Below, piece after piece: positions 58,701-64,000 of a stretch of 64,000 bases of DNA. Every line of letters begins with the position of its first letter. The first letter of the stretch is position 1. The notes under the pieces are model-generated. The model was given only the letters and a program-made list of their open reading frames with translations, did no database searches and was not told the DNA's origin. The DNA lies in assembly GCF_963422335.1 (NCBI RefSeq), contig NZ_OY729424.1, forward strand, positions 2,604,001 through 2,668,000. The letters run 5' to 3'. The translations under genes and the position numbers were made by a program. The DNA is from an uncultured Roseateles sp. (GTDB taxonomy: Bacteria; Pseudomonadota; Gammaproteobacteria; Burkholderiales; Burkholderiaceae_C).

Positions 58701-59942
58701 CTAGCGCATCCGCGGCAGCAGCCGCTCCAGCTCGGTCAAGGTGGCATCGAGCTTGTGCACCGCCCGGCCGCTGCGCGAGCGCGGCGGCAGCTTGCCCACC
58801 AGCACCCGCTTGCTGTCGTTCAGCAGGGCATCGTTGAGCAGCAGGCCGTGGCGCTCCAGCTTGGCGCGCACAGCGGTGTTGCTGCGCAGCAGGGCGCGCG
58901 TCTGCTGATAGGCATGTTCGGCCAGATGGCGGCGCTGCGAGTAGCTGAAGGTATTGGCCAGGAACATCTCGGGGTCGCGGTGGTCGGGCTCGAACAGCAG
59001 GATGTCGGTGTCCGGGTGGCTACGCTCATAGCCGCGCAGGCCCAGTTCCAGTCGCGAGTGGATCAGCGAGCGGAAGGTCTGGCTCAGCACCAGCGGCAGG
59101 CCGCCGTCCACCAGCCGGGGTATCTTCTCGATCCGCGCATCGGCCTCAGGCTTGCCGGCATGGGTGGCATCGAAGGGCACCAATGGGTTCAGGCAGATCA
59201 GCAACTCCAGGCCCGCATCCAGCAGCACCGTGGCATGGATGGTCTTCTTCAGCGCGCCGTCCACATAGTGCCGACCCTCAATCTCTACCGGCGGGAACAG
59301 CCCCGGCAGCGCGGCACTGGCCTGCACTGCCTGCGAGATCGGCACATGGTCGAAACCCGGCTGGCCGAAGGCCGTGGCCTGGCCGCTGTCCAGCTGCGTG
59401 GCCACCAGCACCAGCTTGTGCTTCAGCTCGCGGAAGTCGTTGCTGCGGCCGGGCAGGGCGAATTGGCGGCGCAGCTGCCTCTCCAGCGCCTCGTTGGAGA
59501 ACACGCCGGTGGGCAGCACCCGGCCCAGGCGCTCGAGCACGCCGGACAGCGAGCGCTTGTCGACCGCCAGCTCCCAGCCAGCCGAGGCCAGCAGGCCCGG
59601 CAGCAAACGCAGGCGCTGGCCGAACTCGCGCCAGGCGGGCTTGAGCAGCAGGGCGGGCTCGAACACATCGACGACGTCGCCGGTGTTCTCGATAAAGGAA
59701 GCGCAGAGTTCGCGCGGCGTCACGCCATTGGCCAGGCCCGCGGCCAGAAAACCGCCGGCCGACACGCCGATATAGCCGTGGCAATCGGTCAGATCCAGGC
59801 CCTTGACCGATTCCTCCAGCGCGCACAGCGCGCCGACCTCGTAGATCGCACCCAGCGGCCCGCCGCCGGCCAGGGCCAGGCCGATACGGGGGCGACCACC
59901 GGCTGTTGTTGGGGATGTCTTGCTGCTGCGCGCTTGAGCCAT
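58701..59942 (-). CDS. Patatin-like phospholipase
   Basis: A 413-aa patatin-family acyl hydrolase with the oxyanion loop LALAGGGPLGAIYEVG, nucleophile S61 in GVSAGG and catalytic Asp in VDGALKK, the Ser-Asp dyad. No signal peptide, so cytoplasmic. It lies next to a phasin gene in convergent-looking spacing but on the same strand, downstream of the phasin terminator; a role in lipid or PHA granule metabolism is possible but not shown. Confidence 0.9.
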   Translation of the reverse strand: MAQARSSKTSPTTAGGRPRIGLALAGGGPLGAIYEVGALCALEESVKGLDLTDCHGYIGVSAGGFLAAGLANGVTPRELCASFIENTGDVVDVFEPALLLKPAWREFGQRLRLLPGLLASAGWELAVDKRSLSGVLERLGRVLPTGVFSNEALERQLRRQFALPGRSNDFRELKHKLVLVATQLDSGQATAFGQPGFDHVPISQAVQASAALPGLFPPVEIEGRHYVDGALKKTIHATVLLDAGLELLICLNPLVPFDATHAGKPEADARIEKIPRLVDGGLPLVLSQTFRSLIHSRLELGLRGYERSHPDTDILLFEPDHRDPEMFLANTFSYSQRRHLAEHAYQQTRALLRSNTAVRAKLERHGLLLNDALLNDSKRVLVGKLPPRSRSGRAVHKLDATLTELERLLPRMR

Positions 59943-59965
59943 GTCAATCGGTCATCAGATGGACA

Positions 59966-59989
59966 AAAGCGCCTTCGGGAAGGCGCTTT
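59966..59989 (-). terminator. Intrinsic terminator of the phasin gene
   Basis: AAAGCGCCTTC paired with GAAGGCGCTTT (an 11-bp stem, short GG loop). Read on the minus strand it is followed by T residues (TTTTG). It lies 25 bp after the phasin stop and upstream of the patatin gene. Confidence 0.8.
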
Positions 59990-60013
59990 CGAGGGAGAGA
60001 AGAAGCCTCAAGC

Positions 60014-60577
60014 TCAGTTACTCGTCTTTCGGGCCACGCGCTTGGCCGGCGCTTTCTTGGCGGGGGCTGCTGCTGCGGCCTTCTTGGCCGGTGCGGCGCG
60101 CTTCTTGGCTGGTGCTGCGGCCTTGCCCACCGGCGTGCCAGTCAGCCTGGATACGGCGGCGCTGAGTTCGTCGATGCGGGCGATCAGGGCATCCACATCC
60201 TTGGCCGAGGGCACGCCCAGGCGGTTCAGCGATTTGGCGACGCGGTCTTCGAAGATCGTCTCCAGCTTGTCCCAGTGCTGACCGGCCTTGTTCGTCACAT
60301 CGTCGGCCATGCCACTCATCTTGCTGGTGACTTCGCTGATCTTCTCTTCGGCGATGCCGCGGGTTTTGCGTTGCAAGCTGACACCTTCCTTGACCAGGGT
60401 TTCGAACACCTTGCCACCCTCGCCCTGGGCCTTGGCAAAGGCGCCTAGACCGGCCAGCCAGATCTGCTGCGCCGAGTCTTTGACGGTCTGGGCCACCTGG
60501 CTGTCGAACAGACCTGCAGGCAGACCGGTGGATGAAGCGGCTTGCTGTTCGGCCATCTTCTTGAGCTTCTTGACCAT
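60014..60577 (-). CDS. Phasin, PhaF/PhaI-type PHA granule protein
   Basis: A 187-aa polyhydroxyalkanoate granule-associated protein. The N-terminal two-thirds is helical, with QIWLAGLGAFAKAQGEGGKV and the following FETLVKEG typical of the TIGR01837 phasin family. The C-terminus has Ala-Pro-Lys-Lys repeats like histone H1, the PhaF feature linking granules to the nucleoid. ATG at 60577 gives MVKKLKKMAEQQ. It implies PHA storage in this organism. Confidence 0.92.
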   Translation of the reverse strand: MVKKLKKMAEQQAASSTGLPAGLFDSQVAQTVKDSAQQIWLAGLGAFAKAQGEGGKVFETLVKEGVSLQRKTRGIAEEKISEVTSKMSGMADDVTNKAGQHWDKLETIFEDRVAKSLNRLGVPSAKDVDALIARIDELSAAVSRLTGTPVGKAAAPAKKRAAPAKKAAAAAPAKKAPAKRVARKTSN

Positions 60578-60805
60578 GGATTGAGTCCTTGCTGGCTTAT
60601 CCACCACCCCACCCCGGAGTAGCGTTCGTTGGCGACTATAGGGCCGCACAGCGCACAAGACATCCGTATTTGCTAGTGAGGCGGCTCTACACCGTGGCAG
60701 GCCCGGCTCCGGGAAAGCGCGCAGCGGCAAGTGCGTGGGATTGATCAAGAATGGGGCCGATAACGGCCTTAAGCTAGGCGACAAACAGCCCAACAGGAGA
60801 CATGC

Positions 60806-62791
60806 ATGCAGTATTTCGTGACCGGAGCCACGGGCTTTATCGGCAAACGCCTCGTCAAGAAGCTGCTGGCCCGCCGCGGCAGCACCGTCTACTTCCTGCT
60901 GCGCCAAGAAAGCGCCGGCAAGGTGGCCGACCTCTTGAGCTTCTGGGGCGTCAACAAGACACGGGCGATTCCGGTGTTCGGCGACCTGACGGGCAAGAAG
61001 CTGGGGGTGTCGGCCGCCGACGTGAAGACACTGAAGGGCCAGATCGATCACCTCTACCATCTGGCCGCCGTCTACGACCTGTCGGCCGATGAAGAGAGCC
61101 AGATCAGCGCCAATATCGACGGCACGCGCAATGTGGTCGAGTTTGCCAAGGCGATCGACGCCGGTCATGTCCATCATGTTTCATCGATTGCCGCCGCCGG
61201 CCTCTACGAGGGCGTGTTCCGCGAGGACATGTTCGAGGAGGCCGAAGGCCTGGACCATCCCTACTTCATGACCAAGCACGAGAGCGAGAAGATCGTGCGC
61301 AAGGAGTGCAAGCAGCCCTGGACGGTCTATCGCCCGGCCGCCGTGGTTGGCGACTCGCAGACCGGGGAGATGGACAAGATCGACGGTCCCTACTACTTCT
61401 TCAAGCTGATACAGCGCATGCGGCAAATCCTGCCGCCGTGGATGCCGGCCGTGGGCCTGGAGGGCGGGCGCATCAACATCGTGCCGGTAGACTTCGTCGT
61501 CAACGCGCTGGACCACATCAGCCACACCGCCGCGGGCAAGGGCAAGTGCTACCACCTGGTGGACCCGATGGGCTACCGAGTCGGCGATGTGCTGGACATC
61601 TTGTCCAAGGCGGCCCATGCGCCGAAGATGAACCTGTTCATCAATGCCGCGCTCCTGGGCTTCATTCCGAAGAGCGTCAAGAAGGGCATGATGGCCCTGG
61701 CGCCGGTGCGCCGTATCCGCAATGCGGTGATGAAGGACCTGGGCCTGCCCGAGGACATCCTGACCTTCATCAACTATCCGACCCGCTTCGACTGCCGCGA
61801 CACCGAGGCCGCGTTGAAGGGCAGCGGCATCGAATGCCCGAAGCTCAACGATTACGCCTGGCGGCTTTGGGATTACTGGGAACGCCATCTCGACCCCGAC
61901 CTGTTCATCGACCGCTCGCTGAAGGGCACGGTGGCCGGCAAGGTGGTGCTGGTGACCGGCGGCTCCTCGGGCATAGGCTTGGCGGCGGCGCACAAGTTTG
62001 CCGAGGCGGGCGCCGTCACGGTGATCTGCGGCCGTGACGTGGCCAAGCTGGACGAGGCCTGCGCCGAAGCCAAGGCCAAGGGCTATGCCTTTATGCCCTA
62101 TGCGGTGGATATTGCGGACATGGCCGACTGCGACCGCTTCATCGCCCAGCTGCTGATCGACCATGGCGGCGTCGATTACCTGATCAACAACGCCGGCCGC
62201 TCGATCCGCCGCGCCGTCGAGGGCAGTTACGACCGCTTCCACGACTTCGAGCGCACGATGCAGCTGAACTACTTCGGCGCGCTGCGGGTGACCATGGGCC
62301 TGCTGCCCGGCATGGTGAAAAAGCACAAGGGCCATATCGTCAACATCAGCTCGATCGGCGTGCTGACCAATGCGCCGCGCTTCTCGGCCTATGTGGCCAG
62401 CAAGTCGGCGCTGGATGCCTGGACGCGCTGCGCCTCATCCGAGTTCGCCGACCAGGGCATCACCTTCACGACCATTAATATGCCGCTGGTGCGCACGCCC
62501 ATGATCGCGCCGACCAAGATCTACAACAATGTGCCGACCCTGTCGCCCGAGGAGGCGGCAGACATGATCGCCCAGGCCTGCATCAGCAAGCCGGTGCGCA
62601 TTGCCACGCGTCTGGGCATCTTCGGCCAGGTTTTGCATGCGCTGATGCCGCGCGTGGCACAGATCGTCATGAACACGACCTTCCGCATGTTCCCGGACAG
62701 CCAGGCCGCCAAGGGCGACAAATCGGCGAAGCCGCAGCTGTCGGCCGAGGCGGTGGCGATGCAGCAGATGATGCGCGGCATCCATTTCTGA
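60806..62791 (+). CDS. Two-domain fatty acyl-CoA reductase-like SDR protein
   Basis: A 661-aa protein made of two Rossmann reductases. The N-terminal half is an extended SDR (TGATGFIGKRL, YHLAAVYDLSA, Y-x3-K in YFMTKHESEK). The C-terminal half is a classical SDR (TGGSSGIGLAAA, NNAGRSI, ISSIGV and Y-x3-K in YVASKSALD). This arrangement and size match the bacterial fatty acyl-CoA/aldehyde reductases that make fatty alcohols, known from Marinobacter and mycobacteria. ATG60806 follows AGGAGA by 5 nt. Wax-ester or lipid conversion is an inference; substrates need testing. Confidence 0.85.
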   Translation: MQYFVTGATGFIGKRLVKKLLARRGSTVYFLLRQESAGKVADLLSFWGVNKTRAIPVFGDLTGKKLGVSAADVKTLKGQIDHLYHLAAVYDLSADEESQISANIDGTRNVVEFAKAIDAGHVHHVSSIAAAGLYEGVFREDMFEEAEGLDHPYFMTKHESEKIVRKECKQPWTVYRPAAVVGDSQTGEMDKIDGPYYFFKLIQRMRQILPPWMPAVGLEGGRINIVPVDFVVNALDHISHTAAGKGKCYHLVDPMGYRVGDVLDILSKAAHAPKMNLFINAALLGFIPKSVKKGMMALAPVRRIRNAVMKDLGLPEDILTFINYPTRFDCRDTEAALKGSGIECPKLNDYAWRLWDYWERHLDPDLFIDRSLKGTVAGKVVLVTGGSSGIGLAAAHKFAEAGAVTVICGRDVAKLDEACAEAKAKGYAFMPYAVDIADMADCDRFIAQLLIDHGGVDYLINNAGRSIRRAVEGSYDRFHDFERTMQLNYFGALRVTMGLLPGMVKKHKGHIVNISSIGVLTNAPRFSAYVASKSALDAWTRCASSEFADQGITFTTINMPLVRTPMIAPTKIYNNVPTLSPEEAADMIAQACISKPVRIATRLGIFGQVLHALMPRVAQIVMNTTFRMFPDSQAAKGDKSAKPQLSAEAVAMQQMMRGIHF

Positions 62792-62801
62792 GCGGCCGCG
62801 C

Positions 62802-63191
62802 ATGACCGAGCCTCGGATGCTGCATCACCTCTCGCTCGGTGTCTCCGACCTCGGGCGCTCGGCGACGTTCTACGATGCCGTGCTGGGCGCGCTGGGCTAT
62901 GTGCGGGTCTGGGCCGATGACGAGGCCATTGGCTATGGCGTGGCCGGTGGTGGCGACCTGCTGGCGATCAAGCTGCGGGCCGGCGCCAAACCGCCGGGGC
63001 CGGGTTTTCACCTGGCCTTTGGCGCACCTTCGCATGCGGCCGTGGAGGCGTTCCATGCCGCGGCGATGACGCATTACGGCGCCGACAACGGCCCAGCCGG
63101 CTTGCGCCCGCACTACGGCGCGCACTACTATGCAGCCTTCGTCATCGACCCCGACGGCCATCAGTTGGAGGCGGTGATCAACCCGGACTAG
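62802..63191 (+). CDS. VOC (glyoxalase/bleomycin resistance) family protein
   Basis: A 129-aa vicinal-oxygen-chelate fold protein: LHHLSLGVSDLGRSATFYDA at the start supplies the first His ligand, GFHLAFGAPS the second, and AAFVIDPDGHQLEAVIN the final strand with the Glu position. One domain pair, so it would dimerise. It lies 10 bp after the reductase gene and may be co-transcribed with it. Substrate unknown. Confidence 0.88.
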   Translation: MTEPRMLHHLSLGVSDLGRSATFYDAVLGALGYVRVWADDEAIGYGVAGGGDLLAIKLRAGAKPPGPGFHLAFGAPSHAAVEAFHAAAMTHYGADNGPAGLRPHYGAHYYAAFVIDPDGHQLEAVINPD

Positions 63192-63211
63192 TTGCTGGTG
63201 AGGTGATTGAG

Positions 63212-63748
63212 ATGACCCAACGCGAATCCTCGGTCAATCCCGATGGCGTGTTCGAGCCGTTCAGCGCCGACGAGGTGCCCTGGGAGGAGTTCAAGCACGA
63301 GCAGCGTTTCGGGGTCAGGTTTCGCCAACTCAATGAATTCGGCGGTGGCACCCACGTCGGCTTTGGCATGGAGGAGCTGGCGCCCGGCATGCAGGCCTAT
63401 CCGGCGCACTTCCACATGCTGGAGGAAGAGCACCTGTACGTGCTGTCAGGCGTGCTGACGCTACGCCTCGGTGAGCGTCGCTACCAGATGAAGGCGGGCG
63501 ACTACGTCTGCTTCCCTGCCGGTCAGAAGGCCGGCCACGCCCTGCTGAACCTGGGCACCGAGCCCTGCCGCTACCTGATCGTCGGCGAGCGCGACCCGAG
63601 TGAGGTGGTGGTCTACACCGACGCCGGCCGCGTGGGCGTGCGCCTGCTGGGCGAAGGCTTCCGGCAATCGGCGACGATGAGCTACTGGGAGGGCGAGTCG
63701 GGCGAGAGGCCCGAGCCCGACTCGGGCCCGGCCGTCGTCAGCGGCTGA
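63212..63748 (+). CDS. Cupin-domain protein
   Basis: A 178-aa cupin. Metal-binding motif 1 is PAHFHMLEEEHLYVLSG (H-x-H then Glu), motif 2 lies in PAGQKAGHALLNLG with the last His. One beta-barrel domain plus a C-terminal segment rich in Glu, Pro and Asp. ATG63212 is favoured over GTG63203 by the GGTGAGG spacing. It follows the VOC gene by 20 bp, probably one operon. Enzymatic role unknown. Confidence 0.85.
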   Translation: MTQRESSVNPDGVFEPFSADEVPWEEFKHEQRFGVRFRQLNEFGGGTHVGFGMEELAPGMQAYPAHFHMLEEEHLYVLSGVLTLRLGERRYQMKAGDYVCFPAGQKAGHALLNLGTEPCRYLIVGERDPSEVVVYTDAGRVGVRLLGEGFRQSATMSYWEGESGERPEPDSGPAVVSG

Positions 63749-63754
63749 GGCGAT

Positions 63755-64000
63755 TCAGAAGCCTGCCAGCACCAGCTTGCCGCGCGTGCGGCCGCTTTCG
63801 ATCTGGCGATGTGCCTCGCGCAGGGTCGCTGCATTGATGGGCCCAAGCACCTCGGTGGCGGTGCTCACCAACTGGCCGGCATCGACCATACGCGCTACCT
63901 CGCCTAGCAACGCGCCCTGCTGGGCGATGTCTGGCGTGTTGAACATGCTGCGCGTGAACATCATTTCCCAGTGCAGGCTCAGGCTTTTTCCCTTCAGCAG
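63755..64000 (-). CDS. MDR-family (zinc-type) oxidoreductase, 3' end only
   Basis: The last 81 codons of a gene whose start lies beyond the window. The sequence LLKGKSLSLHWEMMFTRSMF, then TPDIAQQGALLGEVARMVDA and LGPINAATLREAHRQIESGR are the C-terminal end of medium-chain dehydrogenase/quinone oxidoreductase-like proteins. Stop at 63755. It converges on the cupin gene with a 6-bp gap. Cofactor and substrate cannot be judged from this part. Confidence 0.85.
   Translation of the reverse strand: MLKGKSLSLHWEMMFTRSMFNTPDIAQQGALLGEVARMVDAGQLVSTATEVLGPINAATLREAHRQIESGRTRGKLVLAGF

Overview
The window is a GC-rich chromosomal segment from a betaproteobacterium of the order Burkholderiales. The gene content fits the Rubrivivax/Roseateles/Paucibacter/Leptothrix type best. 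The reasons are the mraZ-to-lpxC cluster with its intact order, a dusB-fis-purH run, several PEP-CTERM proteins, a PhaF-like phasin, and GTG starts with 4-bp ATGA/GTGA overlaps. The genus is an inference. I saw no rRNA, tRNA, CRISPR array, integrase or transposase gene.

Layout. (1) 0.2-4.7 kb: a Tat/lipoprotein-type intradiol dioxygenase, an OmpR/EnvZ-like two-component pair and three small exported proteins. (2) 4.7-6.9 kb: an AT-richer islet with a frameshifted TIGR02391 (Ymh) remnant and a nucleotidyltransferase-fold protein. (3) 6.9-25.9 kb: the division and cell wall (dcw) cluster, mraZ-rsmH-ftsL-ftsI-murE-murF-mraY-murD-ftsW-(56-aa ORF)-murG-murC-ddlB-ftsQ-ftsA-ftsZ, then a terminator and lpxC. 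A sigma70-type promoter and 10-bp-phased MraZ boxes precede mraZ. (4) 26-28.3 kb: a DinB-like gene divergent from an ArsR-SRPBCC-hypothetical operon across a perfect 12-bp inverted-repeat operator. (5) 28.5-39.5 kb: a five-gene signalling operon: a 2219-aa TPR/seven-GAF hybrid kinase, a membrane hybrid kinase, an Hpt protein, a receiver-nucleotide cyclase, and a membrane protein with a cyclic-nucleotide-binding domain. (6) 39.5-51.7 kb: ruvC followed by accessory genes: MORN protein, CdsA-like and PlsC-like pair, a double PEP-CTERM/sugar-dehydrogenase fusion, an ECF sigma/anti-sigma/subtilase operon, a TorF-like porin, a SLATT (DUF4231)-TIR pair and an aldehyde dehydrogenase. (7) 51.7-64 kb: dusB-fis-purH, a YqaA-like membrane protein, M32 carboxypeptidase, a PEP-CTERM protein, an outer-membrane protein, a patatin, a phasin, a two-domain fatty acyl-CoA reductase-like protein, a VOC protein, a cupin and the 3' end of an MDR oxidoreductase.

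How parts work together. The dcw genes supply lipid II (MurC-F, MraY, MurG, Ddl), the septal synthase (FtsW/FtsI/FtsL/FtsQ) and the Z ring (FtsA/FtsZ). The signalling operon contains every element of a route from phosphorelay to cyclic nucleotide to effector: two kinases, a shared phosphotransfer protein, a phosphorylatable cyclase and a binding protein. The anti-sigma factor ends in a domain that resembles the propeptide of the neighbouring subtilase, which suggests that protease and anti-sigma communicate. The SLATT-TIR pair looks like a compact conflict or defence module.

The best candidates for undescribed biology are the SLATT-TIR pair, the phosphorelay-cyclase operon, the anti-sigma/subtilase propeptide match, the 56-aa ORF wedged between ftsW and murG, the double PEP-CTERM fusion, and a REP-like DNA element inserted in frame inside a histidine kinase.
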